Assembly (NCBI GenBank): GCA_043228905.1
Contig: JBHGNT010000021.1
Span: 5,332,001-5,396,000 of the forward strand
Origin: Azolla caroliniana
Taxonomy: Eukaryota > Polypodiophyta
Length of the DNA: 64,000 nt
Reading direction: 5' to 3'
Shown: positions 23,308 through 34,330 of the stretch, piece after piece
Numbering within the stretch: the stretch's first letter is position 1
How the letters are laid out: every line of letters begins with the position of its first letter
Notes under the pieces: model-generated
Database searches by the model: none
What the model was told of the DNA's origin: nothing
Seen by the model: the letters and a program-made list of their open reading frames with translations, nothing else
Position numbers and translations under genes: made by a program

Positions 23308-26004
23308 ATGAAAACGTTCACGCTCACAAGTGGAAGGATAAGGAAAATTTTGGTTGATTTTAGGGCTTTTTCAATGATTTTACAAAACACATTGATGCCG
23401 GTATCATACTATGAAAAAGGTTAAAAATCCACTATTTTCGTGATTTAGAAGTAACTAAAAAAAGAGGAATTTCAAAAAGTTACATTCTCAATTTATATCA
23501 CAAACTTTACAACCAATGTTATTTTATAAGAAAGGATTTTTTAGAAATCATAAGAATTCAAAACACATGCTTTTATATTACTCGATTTGTTGCAAGCAGA
23601 ATGTATTTACACTTAATAGCCAAAAATACATTCATGATCATTCCTTTACGGAGAATCACTACTATAACTAATATACAATGACGATTCCTCCTCGTCATCC
23701 TCGGATGTACCAATGAGTGCATTATCTTCGTCATAAACCAACTGGTTTGACTCTAGATTATATGTCGCAGATTTTGTTTGCCTTTGACTCGAGCCACCTT
23801 GTAGACCTGATAATTTTTCTTTTATTATATCTATTGTTGACTTCCTTAATCGTCCGGCTTTTGTAAGTGTGAAGTCGTACACGATGATATCCACATCAGA
23901 GATATCAACGGTCGAGGTGTTACGAATGTTTCGCTTCCTCTTCCTACCTCCCCTTCTTGTTGGGCATTCAATCATCTCCAATGTATACTTACCTATAAAA
24001 GCATTTGCACTTCCAGTGTTGTACCAATGAACGTTTATAGACTTGATAGTGTTTTCTATTTCATGCATTAACACTTCTAGAATTTTACCAACCCAAAATT
24101 GGTGGCCATGTGAATTCTCATTAGCTGGCGTTGCAATCAACATCCCCACCGTGAGCTCCTGCAAATTGCCTTGCCATCTAGCTTTGGCTGCTTTGGTCAT
24201 CCTTGGTCCCACATAAATGTCTCTTTGTTGTGGATGGACCAAACTATCATTAATCACATTTGCTGGTTGCTCCGGAGTTCTATTTACACGATCATGTTGT
24301 AGCGACCATGTGAATGGCATTTCCAAATTCCAATTATCACCAAATACACAATTGTCTATAATTCCTTTTTTATCACTATAAAATACATCCCACCATGACG
24401 TGTCTTGTTGTGCGGCATATTTCTTGGTGGCCTCAATATGCTTTCTTTTTTCTTCTAGGGCTTGGAGCCATAACCGTTTTTGTTCCGATACCAAGTCACT
24501 TTGCAACTATCCTTTCTTCTCAATTGGCATTTGCTTAGCTCCATGGACAATTGTACTCAGCATACAAAGTAATAACTGGCAACCACCTTCAGGTTCCCAT
24601 GTTGTAGAAGATGAATATTGTTTAGCATACAAAAGTGTAGAACCACTTATTTCATTTTTCTTTATCATAAAAATGTGATTGAAGCTTATATTGTTTAACT
24701 GGGCAAGCACTTTAACATTCCCAACACCCCCATATGATATATATCTCTTAAAGTCATATACCTCCTTCAAGTGCAACACTTTTGGGCGTGGTGTATATGC
24801 ATCGGAAATGACATGAAATAGTTTAGGTAATGTGAAAGCATCATGCCGAGACAATTGTCTGGAGAATGTGCTAAACATCTTATCTATATGATCATGTGTG
24901 TGGCCAACCAAAAGAAAATTGTCTTTCACTTTCCTAAACAATCCTTGGTTGACCAACATACTTAGATAGCCAAACACAGTTGAATTTTTGTTCTGTCTAG
25001 TAGTATTGTCCAATTGAAAGTATAGAACAGGGGGGAAAGGTTGGCCCCAAGACATCAAAACTCGGTGAATCACTGTAACTGTTAGGTTAGGGCCATTGTG
25101 AACATTGGGGTATGTAATGAAGACGTGAGGTCCAATAGACCTATTATAAGACAAGCATCCCACCAAGTGCATTTGAACAAGGCACTCATCATTGTCGTCT
25201 TTGGGGAGCCTCCGCATATGCGGCAAGCACGTCTTCTTCTAGTCCATGCCATCTATCATTAAGCACATGTATTGTTCGGGCCTCTTCAAACACTTCTCTC
25301 TATGATGCATCGCCTTCTTTCGTTCTAACGATTGTGCCTCACGATGCTCTTGTAGTAACTTCTTACTCATATCCTTTTCCATTGATGTCTTTGCACCTTT
25401 AGCCAAACTTTTAAGATTTGCACAAATGGAGCAATACCCCATGCGTACTTTACGTGGAATAATAACATTTGAAAACCGAGCTCTCCATAATCTTGTGAAT
25501 TGGCTATATATGACAAACTTATTATGTGAGCCCACCATATCAGATCGATAGACATCATAAACTTCCCAACGTGTGTAATTATCAGAAAGGTGCATCCTAC
25601 CTATAGTGGGTATTGCTTCACAATTTAACTGAAAGTAACTTTTCATCCAACCAATAGCATGTCTCCCAATTGCACTTTTCATACTTGGAACCTCTTTACA
25701 ATTGAGCATTTGATCCCCGCTAAGTAGACGTTGTTGTACTCTATGTAACCGCATGTTACTAACACATAACACAATTTTGAATGCAACTCTACATATCTAT
25801 TGCGCATGGAAGATATAATACTCGAATGATACTTTGATCCCCGTACATTTGTCAAATACTAGTTGTATATGTGACGTGAGGTAAGTGTCTTGCTCATCAC
25901 CAGTCATCGAAAAAATAGTATCGCCTTAATTCTCGCAACTTTGATTTTCCAATCATAGACATACAACCACGAGCACAACATATTTTTTTGACATCAAATC
26001 GAAT

Positions 26005-26433
26005 CTATTTATATGATGTCACCAAGTTAAATCTAGCCAGATGAATTCTTCGTGGGATTCTTCTAATATGCATAGGGCTTCCAGATTTTTCTTCCTGCAT
26101 AGAAGTTGGTGTAACCTTGTTACTATCCAATTCTTTGTTGTGACCATCGCCCATGATATTTGATGTTTCATTGGCACTACCTTCATTCTCCATATCTTTA
26201 TTAATATCGTATTCTTCAATGGAGAACTCTTCACATGTGTCATTATTCACATTCGTTGTAGGTGAAGATGAGCTCAGACAATACTCTTCGATAGAATATG
26301 GTGAGTCTGTGGACAGACAATATTCTTCAATAGAAAATGGTGAGTCTGTCAACAAACAATACTCTTCGGTAGAAAACGAAGAGTTTGATGACAAACAATA
26401 TTCTTCAATTGAGAACGGTGAATCTTCACTCAT
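26005..26433 (-). CDS. probable N-terminal exon of the element 1 transposase-like gene
   Basis: ATG at 26433. Residues 5-56 are four copies of a 13-residue unit, SPFSIEEYCLS plus two variable residues, with a partial fifth, EEFSIEEYD. The remainder is acidic and Asn-rich with a basic tail, HIRRIPRRIHLARF. The frame closes at 26005; a GTGACATC donor-like site just before the stop suggests splicing to the frame that opens near 25926. It could instead be a separate small protein. Confidence 0.45.
   Translation of the reverse strand: MSEDSPFSIEEYCLSSNSSFSTEEYCLLTDSPFSIEEYCLSTDSPYSIEEYCLSSSSPTTNVNNDTCEEFSIEEYDINKDMENEGSANETSNIMGDGHNKELDSNKVTPTSMQEEKSGSPMHIRRIPRRIHLARFNLVTSYK
26266..26421. repeat. 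four 39-bp tandem repeats
   Basis: In-frame 39-bp units encoding the 13-residue SPFSIEEYCLS repeats; copies differ at a few bases, mostly keeping the amino acids. Confidence 0.9.
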
Positions 26434-27236
26434 TGCTTAAGGTCTAGACAAAGCTCTTTAAGTTATGTGCTTAGGTTATGGCAAAAAACTAATAAGCTCC
26501 TCTCTAAACATATACTCCTCTCTAAACAGAAGCTCCCTCAATATAATTTCTATATAATTTAATATTATATTAATACAATACATAAAAAATATTATTTTTA
26601 ATATAGCAATTGTATTTAACATATAATAATTACTTAAACTAGTCTATATGAAGTTAAATCAATTATAATATAATTACAATCATTAAAAAGCCATATATAT
26701 GTTGGATTAAAGTTAAAATCATTGGTTAATTAATGGCACCCAAATTTAATATAGAACTTTTTAGTCATTAGTTCATTAATGCCCACCATTTTAAATATAA
26801 GACTTTTCAATCATTGGTTCATTCATGCCCATATATTTAATACAAAGCAATTAAGAGTCATAAAAATGTTGATTTCAGTAATCAATCATTGGTTCATTCA
26901 TGAACCTCTATCATTGTTTCTCCTTCATGACCTTCAAAGTCATTGTAAGTTATTTTGACTATAAAATATTCATCAATATGTTAGTTTGACTTTGTAATCA
27001 TTAATGCAATCATAAGTTACTTTGGTTAATGTGACTGTGGTTACTAACTAACTAACCTCACGCTTGCCAACCTTGGTTACTTTAACCACTGTGGTCAATC
27101 CCTATAAATAGGAAGACCTCGTCATATTTCACTCAGATGAAACATAAGAGCACACAGAGCAAAGAGAGCAAATAGAGCACACAAAGCACGAACCACGATA
27201 GCGAGATCTCCGCCTAAAAATCGGCAAATATCAACC
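26434..27236. promoter_or_regulatory. divergent promoter region of element 1
   Basis: About 800 bp between the two outward-facing ATGs. On the plus strand a strong TATA box, CTATAAATAGG (27102-27112), lies about 130 bp before the methyltransferase-gene ATG. A degenerate unit of about 46 bp built on AATCATTGGTTCATT recurs near 26716, 26762, 26808 and 26878. On the minus side TATATAGAAAT near 26545-26560 could serve the leftward gene. Confidence 0.6.
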
Positions 27237-27317
27237 ATGTCTTCAAAGAAAATCGAGTGCCAGGACTCTAGGTAAGCCTCTGACACTGTGGACATTTTTG
27301 TAAATATGTTTTAGCAT

Positions 27318-27738
27318 CAGGAACTCGATACGCCGTATCGAGTTCTTGTATAATATGTGTGTTTTATACAGGAACTCGATACACCGTATCGAGTTCCTGT
27401 ATTATGTTTCCGTTTTAAACAGGAACTCGACGTGACGTATCGAGTTCCTGTATAAAACACACATATTATACAAGAACTCGATACGCCGTATTGAGTTCAT
27501 GTACTATGTTTGCGTATCGAGTTCCTGTATCGATAAACGGAAACATAATACAAGAACTCAATACGGCGTATCGAGTTCTTGTACACAGTTTATATTTTCC
27601 TGCATATAGTGTGCGTTTTAAACAGGAACTCGATACACCGTATCGAGTTCCTGTGTTATGTAACTCTTTTACAGAGGAACTCGATATAGCGTATCGAGCT
27701 CCTGGATTATGTTTGTGTTTTATACATGAACTCGATAT
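27318..27738. repeat. 51-bp tandem array of 31-bp palindromes
   Basis: Units start at 27318, 27369, 27420 and 27471, then 27551 (inverted segment), then 27623, 27674 and 27725. Each full unit is a near-perfect palindrome whose half is CAGGAACTCGATAC, around a 3-bp centre. Twenty-bp AT-rich spacers (TATTATGTTTGTGTTTTATA type) complete the 51-bp period. The spacer at 27451 is the exact reverse complement of the one at 27349, so the middle of the array is inverted. The last unit is partial. The array lies in intron 1 of the methyltransferase-like gene. Function unknown. Confidence 0.92.
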
Positions 27739-28113
27739 GGTGTCATGAAGATTTTCGGTGATAGTGTGGAAATTGTAAGGAACATTCGAAATCGAGTGTG
27801 ACTCTTCACACGAGAAAAACAAAACAATAATAGTGAAGATAATATTTTGAATAAGTTTAATATCTAGGTACAAAAAGATGGAGGTCTTCAAGAGCTTTCA
27901 AATGTGCTTTACCAAATAAAAAACGGACATCTAAGTGATGAGTTATGTGGGAGTGAAATATGAGAAGAAAAAAGAAAAAAAATAAAACTATGAGATATCC
28001 CACATAGACAAGACAAACAAGGACCCTACAATATATAAAGTAGAGCAAAAGCTATTATCTTTGTGTGTATGTGTGGAGCATAGAGAGTGGCCTAGCTATA
28101 AAACCGGCCTAGC

Positions 28114-28128
<15 letters not shown>

Positions 28129-28164
<36 letters not shown>
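28129..28164. repeat. (AT)n microsatellite
   Basis: About 18 AT units just upstream of the conserved methyltransferase exon. Confidence 0.9.
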
Positions 28165-28175
<11 letters not shown>

Positions 28176-28812
28176 TATACACAAGGAGTGCAAGTGTGGA
28201 GTTCAAATATGTTGGTATATCCAGCAGTGACACAAAAATTGCGACATGTCACCACGACAGAACGGGGACTTGTCAACCCATACCAAAAACCTCAACGACT
28301 TATGATGCGCTTGATCGAGATGTTTTCTATCGAAGGAGACTGGATATTAGATCTCTTTTCTGGCACAAGTATTCCTTGAACTAGGGTAACGATCTTGAGA
28401 TAACCAATACCGAATCTTTTTTGTTTGAGAACTAATTCTTCTTGTTACTTTCTTCACAAGAACGACGTTTGCATGTGCATTGAAGATCTTTAGAAACACA
28501 ATTGCATTGGAGAAGGAAGAGGAGCAGGTTATATTTATAAACATGAGGATTAAGGCTTTGTGGGAGTGCCCAGACCAGGACGAGGAGGTCAGTGCAAAGA
28601 ACCTCACTGATACAGAAAGGTTTCAACTTGCTTCGCGAGAGCCTATTCCTCCGTTAGCCGGGGAACCGGGGGAGCTAATAGAGCTTGATGAAGAGCTTAT
28701 AGAAGATATTTCGTTGGCTCGGCTAACAGGGGAAGCCAATGCACGTATAGCTGAAGAGACTTCTATATAGGATGATGAAGAAAATGACATTGATGAATTG
28801 ATTGCTATGTAA

Positions 28813-29902
28813 TAGACTCTATGAAGAAAATGAAATTGACGATATGTTTGGATTTCACATTATTAATACAAATTTTGGGTTTTACTTGGTGGATTCTATT
28901 ATTTATAATCTTCTATATGTTTCAATTTTATTTTTATATACTTGGTTAGTAGACTTATGACATTGGTTTCACCACGTGCATAGCTGACTACCAAATTTAT
29001 GGAGAAACATGAATTAGTTTGAATTGAGGTTGATTTTGGTCCAAGTTTACCTTAACATAACATGGTTGTAGAATTCTTGCCATGACTGTCCATGTTGTTA
29101 TTATGGATCTTTGTCTTCTATTGTTAAAACTATTATGTTTCTATTCCATTACTGCTTAGATTGTGTAGTGTGTTGATAATGGTTCCACTAGCGTTATTTG
29201 CATGTTTTTATACGCTTGTAGTTCCACTAGTGCTATCGTTCTGAGTTTGATCCTATGTGAATCACCTAAGCAATAGAGTAGATCAATTTTTAATACAAGT
29301 ATGAAAGCCTTAATAGGTTTGTTATTTCCAACACATTATCCTAAAGTTCATTGTCTTACATTGTCCACAATTATATACATATGTTTTGATCCCATACAAA
29401 CAAACTGAGGAATAGATTAGATCAACTTTAAATACAAGTATTGAATACTTTAATAAGTTAGTTATTCCAATCACATTATACTAAAGTGCACTATCCTACA
29501 TTGTCCACAATTATATACATGCACGTATGGGTCAATGTATAAATTATAACTCATTTTATTAGTATGGATACAAGTACACCTCATATTTTTGTAAAACTTA
29601 CGAAATTAATATAAGTCTTTAACTTAGTGTTTCCCATGTCGCACATTAGTGACATATTGAGCCATTGTTAGACTTTATTATGCCTACATTAACTTATCAG
29701 CACGTCCAAACTTGCATGATTTCTAATGATCTCCACTCGTAGACCTATCATGTATTCTTATATTTGCAAATTCTTATCAAGTTGTGGAACATGTGATACT
29801 AGTGCATCCAATTTTCTTAGAGAGGGTGTATTTGGATAGTTTCAAGAAGATTCTACAAGTGGAATGCGCAATCCTTCCACTTGTGAACGTGAACGTGTTA
29901 TG
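28813..29902. other. 3' subterminal region of element 1
   Basis: Noncoding and AT-rich. A diverged tandem pair of about 137 bp lies at 29249-29385 and 29386-29522 (shared CATTGTCCACAATTATATAC). Near the end comes a palindromic ACTAG core with flanks like those 100 bp inside the left end and in elements 2 and 3. Confidence 0.7.
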
Positions 29903-30586
29903 ACAAGATGGGATATAGAATGATATTTGAAGGAATGAAAGAAACTTATAATTATTTGATGAATGAGTTACAAAATGATTGCGAGCATCGTTGAACCTTC
30001 GAGCTTTGTCTCACAAGGTAATCAATCTTGTCTTTCTTGATGGTAGACCATAGTCTTGCCTTCAATCTCTCGACAAGTATATGACTTGAACCGCCACCCT
30101 TCCGTTGCGAGTTGAGGAGCACCACCACCAAGCTAGTTCTTCTTTTCTCTTTTAAGAATACCTTTCTCTCTCTCTTTCTCTATTACAATATATCTTTCTC
30201 TAGATCCAATATAATCATTTCCATCTTATTTCTTGGTTCCCTTTGTCTAGACCTCCTCCTTTTATAGGGAAGAGATGGTTCTACATGTGGGCCATGTGGC
30301 GCACATGCAAAGAGGCTCTTGCATGTGTGCTATATGGTGCACATGTAGCACGTTTGATGGTTTAAACCATATAATACTAGTTAAAATAAAAACAAAACAC
30401 ATATTTATATACATTATAAGTATAGGCTAAATGGTAAGGTTTGAATGTCATAAGGTTGAGGTTGTTGGTTCAAGTCCTCTTTTTGCCCATGTAATTTTGT
30501 GCATGTATTATATTCCATGGTTTAGACTATAAAATACTACTTCAAATCATATATTATTTTGTAAATTATTAGTAATGTGGATGTAA
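29903..30586 (-). repeat. rest of the G1 5' LTR
   Basis: 29903-30572 repeats 10513-11203 with few differences, including the minus-strand TATA box (CTATAAAAGG near 30260) and a plus-strand tRNA-like segment (30422-30480). The homology stops at about 30572; 30573-30586 is unexplained sequence before solo LTR H. Confidence 0.72.
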
Positions 30587-31700
30587 CCATTGTCGCGGAT
30601 ATCCGTGTGGATGTGTTGAAAAGGGGGCGGGATCACTAGGGTCTCGAACCAAGGAACCACCCTTTGAATGTCGAACGGTAAGCGCACGGGCTTTGAGATG
30701 TGTATTGTTCCGGACCTGTTGTCAGGTAGCAAGCAATGAGTTCACAGGTTCACACACTCGGTTATGCACACATAAACAAAAGGGAACGAAGATTAGAACA
30801 CGAGCAGAGACAGGGAAAACAGAAAATCTAGAAACAACAAGGTAGCTCCCCACACTCACACAAACGCTAGCGAGGCTTCGATCGAGAGCACATGGGCTAC
30901 CAACACAAAATGGAGGCCTCACTCAGTTCAGGAACACTTCGTTCTCCTAGATCGTGGATCCCTATCTCTGTCTTCTCTATAGTAGCACTTTATAGCTCAA
31001 GGAGAGAGAGAGAGGAGTCCTTACATCATGTCGTTAAGAGAACCGCTTTCTCCTTGATTCTCTCCTCGATCTCCTCACATCTATCAATGTTAAACACAAA
31101 TGGAAGGATAAGGAATATTCCGTCTAATTTGGGCCCTTTTTGGCCATTTCAAAAACACCTTGATACTAGTATCACATGTTCTCAAAAACTTCATGAAAAA
31201 GTTGAAATTTTTACCATTTGGTAAAATTGAATCATGCCAAATTTTGGCCAAATACGAAAAGTAACTTTGCATATTTTTAAGGAGAAATCAAAACTAATAA
31301 CTTTTTAGATCTTAAAGAAATCATAAGGGAAAGATTTTAAAACAATCAAATTCTTTTTTTTTTTTCCAAAAATAAAACAATCAACTTTTTTATATCATTC
31401 GATAAAATGATGTCTAAATCTGTTACATATCATTCCACAAAATATATATTTAGGAGTTATTTGCATCATAGTACGTAAAATTCGTGTTCGTCTAGCATAA
31501 CATTCATTTTCCTACGTTGGAAAATGAATGAGAATGTTATTCAAACATTCTTGTGTTTTTTTTTTGTTTTTTTCCCATTTTTTAATCTTTTTTTTTGTTT
31601 TTTCCCATTTTTTGGCTTATTTACCTCATAATAAATAGTTAATCCAAAAGTATGGTATTTATCATTCTTTGAGGGCGTTTTCCTTGCACGAATGTTTCAA

Positions 31701-32170
31701 TCATTCGCGAATGCGAATGCATGTATGGTTCATACTATGATTTGCATCACTATGATTTGTACTTTCATGCGAGTCACAACTATAGCTAATATATAATTGT
31801 GACTCTTCCTCCTCATTTTCAAATGTACCAATCAAAGCATTGTCATTATCTAAAACCAAATGGTGTCTCCAAATTTTGTGCACTAAATCAAGTTCGTCTT
31901 CAATCTAAGACACCTTCTAGACTTGGTAATTTCTCTTTTATTATGTCTATCGTTGACTTCCTTAAACGTCCAACTTTTGTTAGTGTATAGCCATATCCAC
32001 CAGACTTTTGCTCGTTTTGTCATCCTTGGTCCCACGTAAACGTTTCTCTATTGTGGATGGACAAACTATCAAGATCAACATTAGATGCTTGAAGTGGTGA
32101 TTGAGAACTAGGCGAATATATTTATAGACCATGTAAATGACATTTCCAAGGTCCAATTACCATCGATACA
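31701..32170 (-). pseudogene. transposase-like gene 3' fragment of element 2
   Basis: The minus strand encodes DNDNALIGTFENEEEESQLY, matching the C-terminus of the element 1 gene (EDNALIGTSEDDEEESSLY). Further upstream, scattered pieces match its KEKLSGLQ and VGPRMTKA regions. Most of the gene, including the DDE-like part, is gone. Confidence 0.75.
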
Positions 32171-32295
32171 ATTATTTTTAAAACCGAGATTTTAGTACAA
32201 TCCATAAAATGTAACAAATTCATATTTTTTTTTAAATTCGGGAAAAAAAAACTTTACAGATGAATTCAATACATTTTCATCACAATTCAATACAA

Positions 32296-32480
32296 TGTAT
32301 CAAGTATGTGCACTATAACGAGTTGCAGTCCAAACTTCATACATTGTAACGAGTTGCAGTCCAAACTCCATACATTGTAACGAGTTGAGGCTCCTAGGTG
32401 CACCAACTTGATACAATGTATGGAGTTTCCATTGCATATGAGCTACCCTCTGTACAATGTATGGAATGGAGGTATTCATG
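32296..32480. repeat. direct and inverted short repeats between the two gene remnants of element 2
   Basis: Three copies of a 31-32-bp unit, TAACGAGTTGCAGTCCAAAC plus about 11 bp, from 32314 to 32400. Inverted copies of ATACATTGTA-type sequence follow (TACAATGTATGGA at about 32413 and 32453). The position corresponds to the palindrome array of element 1, but the sequence is different. Confidence 0.75.
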
Positions 32481-32859
32481 GACAAAACCAAGGGTTGTGT
32501 AATCTTTAGTTGTATTAGTTACCAAAAAACCCTGAAATTAATCTCAACAAGCTAATTTAAATAGAAACTTTAGACCTCAAAATGAGAGATTTTAGATAGG
32601 GTTGTGATTCACAGATGATGCTAAAGTATAGGTTTTATGGCCTTTTTTCACCATTTGCCTTTTTTTTCTATATTTGAAGGCCCAATAATAACGTGAACCT
32701 TAGCGTAACGTTGATGTTTTTGTTAGTGAAATATAGGTCTACGGAGCCTCTGGACGAGAGACCAATTAAAAAAATTCGAATCAAATATTTGAGCTCACCC
32801 GTTGAGACCACCCAAATCCCTGTCATCACCTATCCCCAAAAAGGAAAAAAAACTATTAT

Positions 32860-33210
32860 TTGACGATGATATTGCTGGGTAGCCTTTTGATGAGGTTAGT
32901 CAGAAGAAAATTGTGGATGTAGTAGGAGGGGAAACCCTTGCAAATAGACATATGACCAACTATGAGTGGGCAATGACATTGAGTGGGACTTGGCAATCCC
33001 TATGATAAGCCTCACCGTCTGATGATGCACCTGGTGGAAATGTTCTCTAATCAAAATAATTGGATACTAGATTTGTTTTTTGGCACGAGTATGTTTTCAA
33101 TTCATTGTCCCAATTGCTTGATGAAACAAATTACATTGTTGAATTGTTATGTGAATCATTCTCTAAGGAAGACGAAGACAATGATGTAGATACTTGCATA
33201 GCTATGTAAA
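32860..33210 (+). pseudogene. methyltransferase-like fragment, copy 2
   Basis: At 32983-33090: GLGNPYDKPHRLMMHLVEMF then NWILDLFFGTS, matching copy 1 at the KP and motif I regions. The segment after motif I is deleted and the acidic tail follows directly, EDEDNDVDTCIAM, ending at TAA near 33208. Motif I reads FFGTS and is damaged. Confidence 0.68.
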
Positions 33211-34330
33211 CCATTTTTATCTCGATACAATTGATGTAGTTGTCATAAAAGTTTTTCTTTTAATCAAATATTTACTTTTTTTTTTAAGGTTCTATCTTAT
33301 CAATGTGGTCCTATAGATGTTTGTTGTAATGTTCCAATTATTTGTATTATACAGTGTTTAATGTTTGAATTATTTGGTTGATGTTCTTTTTTTGTTGCAT
33401 GATCTTATTATTAATTGTAAATGATGTTTTGATCTATATTCATTCTTTATAACATTAATCTATCTATATCCATTGAAACATTTATTTGTTTTATACAGTG
33501 TATAATGTTCGAATTATTTGTATATGTGCTTTATCTTTGTAGCACCAACTGATTATTATGTGCACATGAGTGTATATTCATTCATTAGAGCATTAATTTA
33601 TATGCATTTGCTAAAAATTTATTCCATATTCATCAATGAAACATTACTTCATATTTATCCACCAATCGGGTTTATAGTCCCTAAACCCGTTTCGTTTACT
33701 GTCAATCACATTTTGAATTAAAACATACTTTTATAGACACTTAAAACTTTACAATTTTATTGTCTTCCTTATTTTGAAATATTGCCAATAGTTGGATTGA
33801 AATATACATTAATAGCCATATGTCCATTTAGGGTTTCTAATTATGATCCATGGTTGTAGGTGTTCTCATTCCTTTGTATATATAGCTATTTATGGGTATT
33901 CACCAAATATCATGAGTAATCCTTGGTATGTTTGGGTGTGTCCTTTTGCTTCGGGGTTTATGGGTGTCTCTTCTTATACACATTTCTTATTCACCATTGA
34001 CAATTGAATGTTGTCTCTATTTTGGCTCCCAATTATTTAGCATGTTTATGGCCGAATAGCTATGATACATGTTTGATTGTATCTATTTTATGATAAATAC
34101 AACCAAAACGAATATTTGTATAATTTGCTTGGGTTCTCACAAACGAATATTTGAGATCATCGACTTTAAATATTTTTCTGAAAACTACATGTTCTCTATT
34201 TAGAGGCTTGTTACATATTAATAATTTAGCAAATTCTATATAGGTGGTTGATGATGTGCTACTAGTGCACCCAATATTTCATAATAGCCTAAATTTGTAC
34301 TACTACAAAAGGAATCTAAAAGTGGAATGC
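33211..34330. other. noncoding 3' part of element 2
   Basis: AT-rich, no gene seen. Three imperfect copies of a TTTGAATTATTTGTAT-like motif occur between 33340 and 33530. Confidence 0.5.

Larger units (their letters stand above)
23646..26433 (-). pseudogene. DUF7869-type protein, probable RNase H-fold transposase of element 1
   Basis: One minus frame runs from about 25926 to 23646 with in-frame TAGs at 25797, 25239 and 24507; without them it would give roughly 760 residues. Conserved stretches in order: ICRVAFKIVL with HRVQQRLLSG, a Cys pair in YCSICANLK, MIDGMD followed by KKTCLPH, LDNTTRQNKN (about 25010) and VGHTHDHIDKMFS (about 24900). These resemble DUF7869-type proteins of plants, algae and cnidarians; the Asp/Asn and His/Asp motifs look like DDE-type catalytic residues, but that is inferred. 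A basic stretch RRGGRKRKRN is near the C-terminus. A separate 5' exon probably spans 26005-26433. TAG at 25239 falls where relatives have Gln. Confidence 0.65.
27237..28812 (+). pseudogene. spliced N4/N6 DNA methyltransferase-like gene of element 1, decayed
   Basis: Exon 1 is short: ATG at 27237 in context AACCATGTC, ending before a textbook donor GTAAGC at 27272. Conserved coding appears at about 28266-28368: NPYQKPQRLMMRLIEMFS, then GDWILDLFSGT. This matches the beta-class N6_N4_Mtase order (HPxxKP motif, then DxFxGxG SAM-binding motif I). After about 91 bp of apparent intron the frame resumes with TTFACAL, ALEKEEEQ and FINMRIKALWE (28461 on). An acidic tail, DDEENDIDELIAM, ends at TAA 28810-28812 after a TAG at 28768. 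No NPPY-type catalytic motif was found between 27272 and 28260, so catalysis cannot be claimed. The intron acceptor is mutated. About 27760-28080 holds AT-rich sequence with a TGTGGGATATCTCA-like (complement) LTR or TRIM scar. Confidence 0.6.
23308..29902. mobile_element. element 1: two-gene DNA transposon (DUF7869-type gene plus methyltransferase-like gene)
   Basis: Inverted ends at 23314-23339 and 29871-29896 match at 25 of 26 positions (core TCACAAGTGGAAGGAT). Outside the ends lies ACAAGAT on both sides (23301-23307 and 29903-29909), a likely 7-bp target duplication inside the G1 5' LTR. Inside are a leftward gene (23646-26433) and a rightward gene (27237-28812), divergent, with about 0.8 kb between their starts. 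The internal order and the ends recur in element 2. It does not fit hAT (8 bp), Mutator (9 bp) or CACTA (3 bp) by target duplication length or terminal sequence. Confidence 0.75.

Noticed and set aside
27318-27738. CRISPR-like array (31-bp repeats, 20-bp spacers)
   Set aside because: The spacers are copies of each other, the repeats are full palindromes, part of the array is inverted, and the context is a plant transposon with introns.
27491-27891. Open frames on both strands across the palindrome array
   Set aside because: A 51-bp (17-codon) palindromic period keeps frames open on both strands automatically; the peptides are just the repeat read twice.
30573-30590. Start of the G4 LTR at 30576 (TGTGG)
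   Set aside because: This would put the TATA box only about 30 bp from the LTR start, and no second G4 LTR exists in the window to confirm it.
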